Source of the DNA: Gymnothorax reevesii
Taxonomy: Eukaryota > Chordata > Actinopteri > Anguilliformes > Muraenidae
Assembly: GCA_029721435.1 (NCBI GenBank)
Contig: CM056577.1
Span: 25,933,719 to 25,997,718, forward strand
Direction of reading: 5' to 3'
Length of the DNA: 64,000 nucleotides
Position numbers and translations under genes: made by a program. Below the pieces are notes generated by a model. It saw only the letters and a program-made list of their open reading frames with translations, did no database searches and had not been told where the DNA came from. The stretch's first letter is position 1, and each line of letters opens with the position of its first letter. Of this stretch, positions 1-10,930 are shown piece by piece.

Positions 1-1795
1 TCACAGACAATTGCATATGAATCAGTAACAGTTCCTAAATTCACAGCCAACTGACTAGGTTGCTAGCATTTGCTCACTAGCAAACAAATAATGTTACTTA
101 ATGGTTACAGAAAGATACTGTGTGGACACTAGCTAGCTGGATATGTAAAGTTAGTAATGAGAATGACCCTCAGCTAGCTAGCTACAGTACTATGCCACAC
201 TGGCTTAATCTGATGTTAGGCGGACTGTTTTTTTTTTTTTCCTTGGCTCTCAGCGAATGAATTCTTTACAAAAGTGATATGAGAGTTTGGTAATATCTAA
301 ATTATGCAATTAGCTTTGCCGAAGTAAAACCACTACAGTCATGTAATAACTTTTCACCACATAGTGTCATTGAGCTGTAAATGTTAAATCCATCAGACTT
401 CTTTCTGTGGAGCAAATCCACTGCCATTGCATTTTCTTACTACAGCTGTAGCAGTCAGGCTGTAATGTTGTCACGGATATGGGGGAGTAATATTCTCAGT
501 GAGGAATTAGCTTTGCGGTCATGCTGATTCGATCTCATTCCAAATGTCTTGTTGATTAATCAGATTGCTTGGTCAGAACAACTTGCTGTATAATGTGCAC
601 TGTCATGTCCTGGTTCACAAATCATTTTATGACAATTTGTTTAGGGGTGTGGGATGTTGATATGATTATTCATGTATTTTTGTGGTTGAAAGAGGAATAT
701 TTTCTTAATATGCTGTTGACTGTAATTGAGTGTACCTCCATTGTGTTAATCCTTTATTGTTGACATACAGGTAAATTATTTCATGATGTGCTGTTTTGCT
801 GAATGCTTGGCAGCTCCTGTGCTGTTGAGAAACAGGGATAAATTGGTCTTAGGCTGTTGGCATTAATTGTTGCCTATATGCAGTCGGCACCATGCAAAGT
901 CATTAATGCATCCAGAAATCAGGGATTGTTATTTTGTAATCCACACAAGTAACTACATTTTTGCATTTTTTATAGACTTCCCTTCCCTGATAGTTTTGGT
1001 CCCCTCACTATGAAAATTGTGTGTTTGTGTGTTTGATACATGTTCCTCTGTGTTGCCACTCCATTAACAGGCGCGTGCATGCGCACATGTTTATGTGGGT
1101 GCATGAGTGTGTGAAAAAAAAAAAAAATTGGTTCATTTTTAAAGCTTGGCCTGTTGAGATTTTAGATTGCCGTTGACAAGCTAATACAGCAGAAATTGGT
1201 GCATTAAAAGTCACCATAATGCAAGAGTTATGTACTCATTGAAGCTCAAATAAAATTTTTAAAAGTGAGGGGGAAAACTGCAAAAAGGTCCACTTTATGG
1301 AAAAAGGAACCCCCCCCACCACCCTTTGCCACTATGTGTCGTACAGAACAAAGTTCATATTTGTTGTTAATAACAAAGGAGCTTATTAATTAATTTCTAT
1401 TTTGCATTTTACAATTGCTTTCATAAAGAATTTAAAGAAAACTGAAAAAATTTAAAGAAAATAAAAACGATTTTGACTTTCAAACTAAACTAGCGTGCTA
1501 TCTCCACTTGTTGTGCGGGACATCAGACGAAAGGGCCTTCCAAATATCGGCGCTCAAGTCCCTGTGGACATCAAACATTTTTATAAAAGATGTCTAGAGG
1601 CATTAATGACAATCCATTCCTTTGATATACAGTATTAAAAGATATGAGCGTTACTTTTTTAACATTTATTCCATGCGCATCTTCGACAAGAATGGCTGAA
1701 TTAGCAAAAATTCAAATTTTGGGACTTTTGTCTTAAAAATATCATTTTGAGGTCACATGGATGATAAAGCTCACTTGTTTTAGATGGAAATTAAA
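1..1795. other. AT-rich noncoding sequence, nothing recognised
   Basis: No open frame here resembles a known protein and no repeat family is recognisable. There is a T run near 228-240, a GT-rich patch near 1018-1115 followed by an A run, and a C run near 1308. It reads as ordinary fish intergenic DNA. Confidence 0.5.
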
Positions 1796-2613
1796 GCAAT
1801 TCTTACCTTTCTGGCATTTTTACACTTTTCTTTTGTAATCATAAAATGCTCCTAATAAGCGTATGGCACACTAAAATGTTAAAAAAATCCATCAGGTGTT
1901 GAAACTCTTCAATATTCAATTCTCATAAATTTCTGATAAAAGTCTGACCAATCATTTTCTTCAGTCCGAATAAAATGATTTGCAGAGCTTCCAGTCTGTC
2001 ATCCGTCGCAGCGCCCCTTCCAGTTACCTACCGCTGTCAGCGCTTGCGAGTCATGCGCCTCTCTGGCAGGAAAAAAAAACAATGCATTTGACGGTAAACA
2101 AACGGGTGCTGAAATGCTATAATTACGATAATAACGTTAACAGTAGTTGGTCAGACTACAAAGGGAACTAAACATTACGGGGGCATTTTATTTTATACCA
2201 CATATAGAATGGAATATTATGTCATTACTGTTGGTTAGTTTTCACTTACTGGTGCCTCTGAATCTGACTCCATTGACCCGTTTCGCTGTCCTATGAAAAA
2301 AAATATTGCGTGCGGCGCGAGGAAGTGAGCACCGCGAGTGAAAAGGGTCACTGGAGTCAGACTCAGAGACACCGGTAAGTGGAAAACTAACCAAACTAAT
2401 TAAATAATATTCAATTCTATATGCGGTATAAAATAAATTGCCCTCAGAACATGTAGATACCTTTGTAGTCTGACAAACTGTATTAGTAATATTTTTTTCG
2501 TGGGAGAATCTGGCGATCGGGGGTAAGAGGGTGGGACTTTGGAGAGAGGCGGAGTTGTTCATGTTCAAATTTTTACTAAGTGCTGTGCGACATGCCAGAA
2601 AGGTAAGAATTGC
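1796..2613. mobile_element. Foldback-like DNA element with perfect 22-bp terminal inverted repeats
   Basis: The left end reads GCAATTCTTACCTTTCTGGC and its exact reverse complement closes the element at 2592-2613. Both ends are flanked by TAAA (1792-1795 and 2614-2617), a plausible 4-bp target-site duplication. A second, inner inverted repeat of about 100 bp (about 2178-2281 against 2344-2445) would fold the centre into a long stem around a 62-bp GC-rich loop. No transposase is encoded, so it is non-autonomous. The superfamily is not assigned. Confidence 0.7.
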
Positions 2614-2617
2614 TAAA

Positions 2618-3123
2618 CTATGATGTGGCACCAGTGGTTACTAACTTGGTGCCGTTTTTAATTTTACCATTTGTTTTCATGTTCTCATATTGGAATCACC
2701 CTTCCCAGAGATGCACTGCCGCGTACCTTTTGATTTCAACTTTCGCTCGACAGACTTTATTTTACTCAGAGAGATCAATGATATACAATAATTATCTACT
2801 GAATGAAGAGAGCCATGTTAGGGGTTGATGTGAAAACCAACAGGATGGTAGAGATCTAGGAACAGGACTGGACAGCCCTGGTGTAAGAGCAGGCAGGAAT
2901 GAAATGACTTAGAAATTGGAGCATGAATAATTAGTGCTTGTAATCCTTTAACTTGAAGGGCTTGCAAAGAGGCATGTCTCATTGAAATGTTGCCGTAATG
3001 AGATAATGCATGTTGGAGAATGGACTCCATTATTGTTTGGAGAGGCACTTGCATCACAGCTCCAGCAGAGAGCAGGATTTAGACATTTATAATTCTACTA
3101 TGAGAGAAGGGAGAAGTTAGGAA
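2618..3123. other. Noncoding, nothing recognised
   Basis: About 500 bp between two inverted-repeat elements. Short frames here have no family resemblance and no repeat signature was seen. Confidence 0.45.
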
Positions 3124-3127
3124 TTAA

Positions 3128-3354
3128 AGGGCATCTAAAGTCAATTCTCAGGCGGGACGCTGAACGTTCAATTCTTACAAACAAATCACTTGCTTCTGTT
3201 GACATCTTGCATCGTCACATGACCAGTTTCATTCCTGTAAACCAATGTTTTGTGCACATGCGTAGATAATCCTTCTATTTCGGTTTGTTTGCGCAGGTGC
3301 GGCTTGCTGATCGGCCAATAAACAAAAACAATGGGAATCGACTTTAGATGCCCG
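3128..3354. mobile_element. 227-bp MITE with TTAA target duplication
   Basis: The ends AGGGCATCTAAAGTC and, inverted, CGGGCATCTAAAGTC match over about 22 bp with three mismatches. TTAA sits directly outside both ends (3124-3127 and 3355-3358). TTAA duplications are characteristic of piggyBac and Kolobok elements, but the termini are not typical enough to choose. There is no coding capacity. Confidence 0.75.
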
Positions 3355-4224
3355 TTAAGAGTAAATGCATGCAAAAATCAAGCAAAATCATGGCTACAGT
3401 TGAAAAATCAACCCTGATTTTGAGTTTATCAGAAGCGGTTGGTGAGTTTTAAGGAGTTCTGGGGTTTATTTTTAAATTCTAATCGAATTTTGAGACAAAT
3501 TCGCTGGTCCTTGACAAGAAATTTGGGTCAAATACACTGGCCTGAAAAACTCACTTTAGGAAGCCAAACAATGCTTTCTCCTCACCTAAAAACACCTAAT
3601 TTGCATTAAACAGTCATCAAACAATTAATCTATGACAGATTTCCGGTTTTAGAGGGTTTTCGTGACAACTAATTAGTGCATTCTTGTGGAGTCAAATAAC
3701 ATGAAGGTAGTTTACCGTGAAAACTAGAATGGCGTCTTAAGCGACCGCCTTAGAAATTGCTCACAAATCCGGCCCAATTCTGTCAAATTTGATTGGAGCG
3801 AAACGCAAAATCCCCAATAAAACACAGTAACAATACTATGAAATTCAAAAATAATAGTTTGGTTTGACTTATTTTCCAAGAGTGGTCACTCACCAGCAAT
3901 TCTGGACAAATTCATGCACTGCTAAGGCATTCTTTGGTGTTCAAATTACTAGGACAAAAGGCTCATTATGCATTTTGTACATGACCACATGACCAGGGGC
4001 GGTATTTCATAATGCAGGAAATCTCAAAAAACCATCACCAGACACAGACAATCCACTGCTATTTTCATAGAACCTCTGGAATCTAGTTCCTAATTGAACT
4101 CCTGAAAGTGCTCAGTGATGAGTCTCAAAATGAGTCTCCATTTGAACCGAACAGCCAACCTCGATTATGTGGCAGGCCGTCCAATAAGCCTGACAATTTT
4201 CAACCCCTGAATGACATGTATCGC
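3355..4224 (+). repeat. Left arm of a roughly 6.3-kb long inverted repeat
   Basis: This arm is matched in inverted orientation by 8652-9627. Examples: the stretch around 3650 (GACAGATTTCCGGTTTTAGA) is mirrored near 9340, and the stretch around 4040-4200 is mirrored near 8680-8870. The arms are diverged, with small indels, but collinear over most of their length. The outer edge coincides with the TTAA copy of the neighbouring MITE. Confidence 0.75.
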
Positions 4225-4492
4225 ACAATCGTTTCATTCGCTAGAAATGGTGTACACTTAAAAGTCAGCTAGTGAAAATTAACACTTTTTATTTCTTTGA
4301 TTTTCAAAAAAGTTAATTCCGTGAACTGCTAAACTGCAATAGAGCAGTTGCTTTTATTATGTGATGCAAACACGATAATTCAAATGAATATGCAAATAAA
4401 TAAATAAATCACAATTTCTCAAACCTATTGATGGGCTATTTGTACCATTTTATATTGTGCTATACTGACGTCAATTCTATCAAAGCAAACAT

Positions 4493-5162
4493 AAACTAAG
4501 CTTATACCTTCGGAGGCAACGGCTGGGGGTATATCCCCGAACGCCCCAATCCTCCAATTCCCCAATCCTTGACTAGACTTTCATTTGAACTTAATTTCAG
4601 GTCAATCGGACAAATGGTTCTGAAGATATGGCCAAAATGGTCATTTTTCCATCACAAAGCACCACCTCTTGGCAAAATATTGAACCATACAATGTCATTA
4701 TGTGACACGTTGTGAGGTCATGACCTTGCAGTTGCACATAGTTTCATGTCATTTGGACAAATAGTTCCAAAGATATGGCAAAAATGGTGAATTTTATGTA
4801 ACAAAGCTCCACCTTGTGTCAAAATTTTGAACCAAACAGGTATTATGTCATCGTAGGACACATCCTCAGGTCACGACCTTTCATTTGCACTTGATTTGAA
4901 GAGAATCGGACAAATATTTCCAGAGATATGATAAAAACAGTGATTTTTTTTCAGTTTTTGGCCCCTGGTGGCCAATCTAGAAATTATAAATTGTCCAAAA
5001 TCGAATCAGTTCTTCCTCTTTATGATACTTACTTTTATGGAAAACTTGAAATTTCTAATTGAAATATTACTGAAGTTATCGCGTTAACACATCGAACCAA
5101 ATTTGGCGGTCAGACCAAAAGCATAATATCCCCGGAACGCCATTTGGTGTTCGGGGATATAA
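4493..5162. repeat. Unclassified dispersed repeat (copy 1) with an internal triplication
   Basis: This segment is about 85-90 percent alike by eye to 23418-24098. It contains three imperfect internal units of about 100-150 bp, each holding a version of AATCGGACAAATG followed by an AAGATATGG-like motif (near 4600, 4755 and 4907). Near the ends, TATATCCCCGAACGCC (about 4530) faces an inverted TATATCCCCGAACACC (about 5145-5160), suggesting short terminal inverted repeats. No coding capacity; family unknown. Confidence 0.65.
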
Positions 5163-5237
5163 TTACTTAGTGGAATTCACGCATCCATGAAATGAAGCTT
5201 ATTTCACCAATGGTAATGCGTTTTAAGGATTATTCTT

Positions 5238-5414
5238 TTACATTTTCACCTTTATTTGACAGTTACAGTGCAGAGAGAGACAAGCAGGTTGGGGAGACGA
5301 ATGGGGATGACATGTGGCAAATGACCCGAGCCGGAATCAAACTCAGGTCACCGCGAGAAGGACACAGCCTTTTTGGTGCGTGCGCTTAGACCGATGTTCC
5401 ACCAGGGCGCCCCA
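5238..5414 (-). mobile_element. Short tRNA-derived SINE
   Basis: On the minus strand it starts with a tRNA-like head (GGCGCCCTGGTGGAACATCG, then GGTCTAAGCGC) with a B-box-like GAGTTTGATTCCGGC. A tail with GTCTCTCTCTGCACTG and CAAATAAAGGTGAAAATG follows. Length and structure fit a tRNA-type SINE found in many teleosts. The tRNA-like part is a retroposon head, not a functional tRNA gene. Confidence 0.6.
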
Positions 5415-5854
5415 CTAAAGGTATCGCTTTTGAATATTTAACGGAACAAACAGAATAAATTGACATGTTCCATTGACAGAAGCGCAATATTACAACCCAG
5501 AAAGCACTGTTTAACGTTTTTTTACCTTTGAATCAACATCATGGACCATAGTTGAATCACCATTGAATTATCTTTTGATTTTGAAAGATGAATCAACCTT
5601 GATTTCAGAACGCTTTTTGTAAGTTGGACATGAGTACCAGACACAACCTCCACTTTTTTTGAGGTTTTTTTTTTGGCCAGAATGATTTTAAAAGGAGGCA
5701 CAAATATTTTTGGTGGGTTTTTATGAGTGAGAAGGGGGTTTAGAATGATGGGGGAAACATTTTAAAAGGAAGGGGTAGATGCGGCGCAAGGAAAAAACTT
5801 TTTGCGGTAATTCCACTTTCCACCACTGTGCTCTTCCCATGTGATATTCACTCT
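5415..5854. other. Noncoding, nothing recognised
   Basis: Spacer between a SINE and the Harbinger-like element. It includes a T-rich stretch near 5655-5675 and no clear repeat or gene. Confidence 0.4.
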
Positions 5855-8386
5855 GGGGTCTATTCTCCCATTAGCGCGTAAGTCCTTTTTTACGCGATTC
5901 AAGTTAAGCGCGTTTGAGTTACGCGCATTCTCCCCTACGCGCTTCGATCACGGCCACAGCACTTAACTTCAGAATGTAGGCGGTCTTATGAAAGAGGCGT
6001 GACTGATCCAAAATAGAGGCAGACTCTGTACAAAGCTCATTGATTATGGCTATCAGGAAAACATGGAAAAAGGATTTTATGATTAACCATGAAAATGCAT
6101 TTGTGGTCCATGGAAAACGCAAACCAGACTTTAAATTTGAATATCGTCGGTATTCTTACATGCAAAATTAAACATTTTTTATTTTAAAGAATATTTATCC
6201 ATTTATATTATTTTATTATTATTATTATTATTTAATTTTATTTTTATTTTTCATTTTCCTGTGAAGTTTGTCATTTTGAAGATACGAGGTTTTATATGCC
6301 GTTGTAATAGTAGGCCTACGTATGACTTCTCTTTTTTTGTCCCCCGGCGCGCGATAAGTGCGAAGCGGCGGATATAGCATTGGGCTCTGTCCATACAGAC
6401 ACATAAAATTGAGGCGGGGGAAGGGAGGGAGGTGGATATTGCCATGTTAGTGACAATCACTTGTTATTTCTTACTCTAGCCACCATGGCATTAAAGCTAT
6501 GCAAACAAACAAATTGCCGCGATAATGAAATAATTCATTAAGAATTTAGCGCTGCTCAACCAGTGCAATCAGATCATTGAAAATGTGCCCCTCCCACACC
6601 AGCCTTTTTGCTCCGTGGAAGACAGGGAAGAAGACAAAGGGAACATTCTAGTCAAACAAAAAGATCAAACTACTCCGATGTTAGGTTTGCAACTAAAGGA
6701 CATGGAAACGCTTTAACAAGGATTCTTACCCCGCATGTGGTCATCTCCCCGCCCCGAAACCGCCTCAGCAATGACGGAACTCCATATCCATAGCCTATCA
6801 TATCCCATTTGATTTGAGCGACACATTCACTTGAACTTGTGCCCAATACTTTATTATAATAAATTATCCCATTTACTGATAATGATTCTTCCCATGTCGG
6901 CTATTCTTTATAGGCTAAAATTAATTATCAAATCAGTAGTGCTTTGGTATTGGCCAGGGTAGGGCTCAATCTAGAGTAGCCTATTTAATAATATCTTTAT
7001 TCACACATTAAAATACCCAGTATTATCAATGGTAAAAAAAAAATTACAAAGACATGAGTTAGTTAATACAGATATCCTCAATTAGAAAATCAATCTCTTC
7101 ACTCGTGAGAATATCACAACTTTTTAGATTTTCACGAACATATAGGGCAGTCGCATTTGTTAATAGAACATGAAGACAATGATGGCGACGTCGAGCCAAA
7201 GCCGAAAACCAAATTTCACAGATGTTGGTGTTGTATGGCAAGCGGGCACTGAAGGCCGATCGTAGGAATTAAGCTGCAAATCGTTCTGGATGTGGCGTCG
7301 GTGGGGAGATGTAAGCGCAGTATCCCCATTTTAAAGCATAAATGGAGAGATCCGCTGGGCGCTGTAAAAGCCAGGCTCTCTGCACACCGGAGAAGTGTAC
7401 ACGCAACAGGTGATGGGCAACCATCATCCCCTGTCCATTTCAGTGCACTGGAGGAAGAGCTCTTCGCTCTCCACTCTTTCTGCAGTGGAAGTGCATGGAG
7501 AAGAACTTGGAGCATCAACGAACTGCGTCCGACACCTTGACACAGACGCCTGTGATATGTGTATGACATCACCAGCCACTCTCTGGAACGACCCAGATGC
7601 CAGGAGCGACAGAGCAGTTCTGACATTGATGACCGCAGGTATGTTTTGTGGATAATCGCTGTGGCTGGATAGCTGTTCATTCAGAAGTTGACAAAGATAG
7701 ATGATTGCCTCATGCACGGTCCAGACAAAAGCGCTGGATGCACTTGATGTTTGTTAGTCCCAGGATGTCCAAACGAAGCCGATATATGCGTGGTAGTCTT
7801 CGAGCTCGGCGCGCTCCTCTTACTCTTTCCCAATCACGCAAGAGTGCAAGCAAATGCAGGACTGGCACTTTGGCTTTAGATTTTGAGAGCATGGTAGAAT
7901 GATGGTCTTATGTACACTCGTATTAATTAATTGTTTTGCGTTTGTAATTTAACTGATTGGAGAAGAGGCTGATGCGTAATATCATGTGATGATTTCGTTT
8001 GATAAATTATTATGGCTTTGAGAAATCTAGTTTGGAAATAAGGAAGAACAATCGAATATTAAATGTCTCAACCTTTACCATGTTAAATGAAACAAAATAA
8101 ATGTTAAAATTTGGCCGATAACCGACATCAAACGCAATATTCCATTTCGCCTTATGTTGGCGCTTGACCCTATTACAGCCCTCAAAAGCGCTTAACAGAA
8201 AAAGCGCGTAAGCCAGGGGGAGAATACGCGTAAGTGTTATTTGCATGAGAAACGCCCGGAAACGCCCCAATTTTGGCTTGCTCCGCCCCAAGCACGTAAC
8301 TGCCTTCGGGGTGCGTAATGCACAGACTTAAATCAAGGGGAGAATACGCGTAGGCTTCGACTTACGCGCATGGGAGAATAGACCCC
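5855..8386 (+). mobile_element. PIF/Harbinger-like DNA transposon, non-autonomous remnant
   Basis: The left terminus GGGGTCTATTCTCCCAT faces an inverted copy at 8359-8386; the match extends about 28 bp, through GCGCGTAAGTC, with one 2-bp indel. TCT flanks both ends, a 3-bp duplication as expected for Harbinger elements, though CTCTG can be read as a 5-bp duplication if the element starts one base later. Near-terminal sequence repeats the motif GGGGAGAATACGCGTA. The interior holds a decayed Myb/SANT-like gene (about 7190-7650). No nuclease gene was recognised, so it probably moved with enzymes from another copy. Confidence 0.7.
7190..7650 (+). pseudogene. Decayed Myb/SANT-like DNA-binding protein of a Harbinger-type element
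   Basis: Plus-strand translation gives broken blocks typical of the Myb/SANT (NAIF1-like) second protein of Harbinger transposons. First is RKPNFTDVGVV near 7200. In another frame from about 7292 comes VGRCKRSIPILKHKWRD, then AVKARLSAHRRSVHATG and SSPVHFSALEEELFAL. Around 7480 the similarity moves to a further frame, so at least two frameshifts separate the blocks. In intact elements this protein binds the termini and helps import the transposase into the nucleus. The similarity is from memory of the family and should be confirmed by a translated search. Confidence 0.55.
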
Positions 8387-8651
8387 TCTGTGTCGATCTC
8401 TCCATCTTGTTCTGCCCTTCTTTTTTATGCGTTTTCTTTTTTTTCCCCTCCTCCATCGATGAGGCTGTGATCAAAGGTTTACATGTTAAGTTAGACATTA
8501 CAAATATGTCTGCAACCTATGCACAAAGCAATTTCAAACACACCATACACTGTGGTCTAAGCCACTACACCAACTGAGTTTATTTACCGCTTTGATATTA
8601 GTCAGTCAGTACAAATAAAAACAACGTTTTGATCATCAGTCTGTAATCTTG
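8387..8651. other. Noncoding spacer inside the long inverted repeat
   Basis: Sequence between the Harbinger-like element and the right arm of the long inverted repeat. No gene or repeat family recognised. Confidence 0.4.
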
Positions 8652-9627
8652 GCGTTACAATGTCACGCAAGGGTTGAAAATTGACAGGATTATTTGAGAG
8701 CCTGCCATACAATCGAGCTCAGCTGTTCGGTTCAAATGGCGACTGGATCATTTCGGGATTAATCTTAGAGCACTTTCAGGCGTTCAATCAGGAACTAGAT
8801 TCCAGAGGTTCTAACCATGAAAATAGCAGTGGATCATCTGTGTCTGATGATAGTTTTTGAGATCTCCTGCATTATGAAATACCACTCCTGGTCATGTGAA
8901 TAATGCATAACAGACCCTTCGACCTGGTATTTTGAACCCAAATAAGGCCTAAGCCGGGCAAGAGTCCATCCAGAATTGCCGGTGAGTTTCAACTCTGGGA
9001 AAATAAGTCAAACCAAGCTATTATCTTCGTATTTCAAAGTGTTGTTGTGTTTTATTGGGGCTTTCGTGCTTCGCTTCAAAACAAAAGGGTCAAGTAGACT
9101 GTCACTCACCAAGCAAATTTGACAGAATTGGGCCAGGTTTCTAAGGTGCTCGTTAAAGACGCCAGAAAAATGACTTAATATGTTTGAAAAATCATGTTTC
9201 AAGGTTGTAAATCCTGATGAAGCAATGAAAATCACTGCCCTTAGTGCTAGAGCCATTCTAATTTTCACGGTATACTACCTTGCGGTCATTTGACTCCAAA
9301 AAAATGCACAAATTAGCCGCCACTAAAATCCTCTAAAACTGGAAATCTGTCATAGATTGTTTGATGTCTGTTTGGCGAAATTAGGTGTTTTTACGTGAGG
9401 ACAAAGTGTTGTTTGGCTTCCGAAAGCAAGTTTTTTGGGCTGGTGTATTTGACCCAAATTTCTTGTCACGGACCGGCAAAATTACTCAATCACTTCGACT
9501 AAAATTTAAAAATAAACCCCACAACCCTTTAAAACTCACTAATCACTTCTCATAAACTCATAATTAGGGTAGGTTTATTTTTCAACTGTGGCCACCTCTT
9601 GCTCGATTTTTCTGTGCATTCACTCTT
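8652..9627 (-). repeat. Right arm of a roughly 6.3-kb long inverted repeat
   Basis: Inverted partner of 3355-4224. The inner end (GGGTTGAAAATTGACAGG at 8671) mirrors about 4190-4207. The outer end (GTGCATTCACTCTT) mirrors 3355-3370. Divergence and several indels suggest old insertion or gene-conversion-free ageing. No coding capacity. Confidence 0.75.
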
Positions 9628-10489
9628 CAGAACAGAACCCTAAAAGTTTTGAAACATATTTAAATGTGAATCACATCAACAATGGGTATTAAAAGCATAA
9701 ACATTTATTTTGTTTTCCTGAAAGAATTTAATGTTTCAGCCGAAATAAATCTTTAAAGCACCAACCCAATTTCACACTAGTTGGTGCATTTGTGAAAAAC
9801 GCTGATGACATCACGGATGAATGATTTTAAAAGCCCATTCACCTTCTTCTGCAATGGAAACACAACACTAACACATTATTTCATGCTTATCTAGTGCATT
9901 TTGCTGACAAATTATACATGCATTACAAATATGATGACTGCAACATACTCAAAAAAAGTTTGCAGAAGGACAGTTGGGGATGAAAAAAGATATGGAAATA
10001 ATATGGTGACATGAAACAGGTGAACTAGTTGGGTGATCATATAAAATTAGCCTCCAAAAAGTCTTCAAGTCAATCAAGGGCAAAGAAGGGTTTGTTGGCA
10101 CAAATTTGCCAACAGATGTATAAACAGATAATCCATCATTCTGAGAACAATGCTCCCCAAAGACTTGATGCACAATGTAAATTCATTCCAGAGGTGTGCG
10201 AAAGTAAGCTTAAAAAGGACACTCCGCAGTGAACAACAACAGCTGTTCTGAAGAAGAAAAAAGTCTTTCCAAGAAAAACAAGAGACAGTATTAGGCTAAA
10301 TATTGTGAAATGCATGCTAACATTAAACAAGCAGTTCATGCTCAAAAACCTTCCAATGTGGTTGAATTATAACAATTGTGCAAAGTTGACTGGGCCTAAA
10401 TTCCTCCACAGCAATGTAAAAAAAATCTTTGCTTGCTATTGCAAGAGTGGGACAACTAGTTACTAGGACAATTACTTATTAGTGGCCTG
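9628..10489. other. Noncoding, nothing recognised
   Basis: AT-rich sequence without a supported gene; short frames on both strands lack family resemblance. Confidence 0.45.
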
Positions 10490-10930
10490 TTGGTGGTAAC
10501 AAGGGCCTTCTGTAACCTCACCTTTCAAAGCTTATTGATGTAATCCTCTCAGTTTTTAATTTGCTTGATAAGCAACAGTTATTGAGATTAACTGGCATAA
10601 TGACTGTGCAATTTATTTTTCATAGCTTTGTTGTACATTGCATCAATTTATTTATGTGGCGTACTTCTTCTGATGTAAAATGTCAATATATCTTTCTAAA
10701 TTCTTAACTCTTGTACAATTTTGCGTGAATTAGCTTGCGAGGCTGTTTTAACAATAAAGCACGAGAATCCATCCTATAATCTGAGTGTAGTCAGGGCTGA
10801 AGGGGCGTTATTAGGCAGGACACGCAGTGAAAGTTGTAGTCCAAATAAATGCAAAAAAGAGATGGAAGTCAGTGAAAATTTATTATTTTTTGCATTTTTT
10901 GCCATCCTTACAATGTCACATCAATTATAT
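10490..10930. repeat. Dispersed repeat related to the interior of the hAT-like element at 37.3-39.0 kb
   Basis: Several blocks match 37870-38330 in the same order. TGTAACC-CACCTTTCA, GATAAGCAACAG (against GATTAGCAACAG) and TTGCGAGGCT are followed by a GGGCGTTATTAGGC-like block. The order is kept but the blocks are diverged. It is probably an older, end-eroded relative of the same transposon family. Confidence 0.55.

Noticed and set aside
7216..7680. 154-residue minus-strand frame
   Set aside because: Opposite strand of the Myb/SANT-like remnant; the plus-strand blocks show the family motifs, this one does not.
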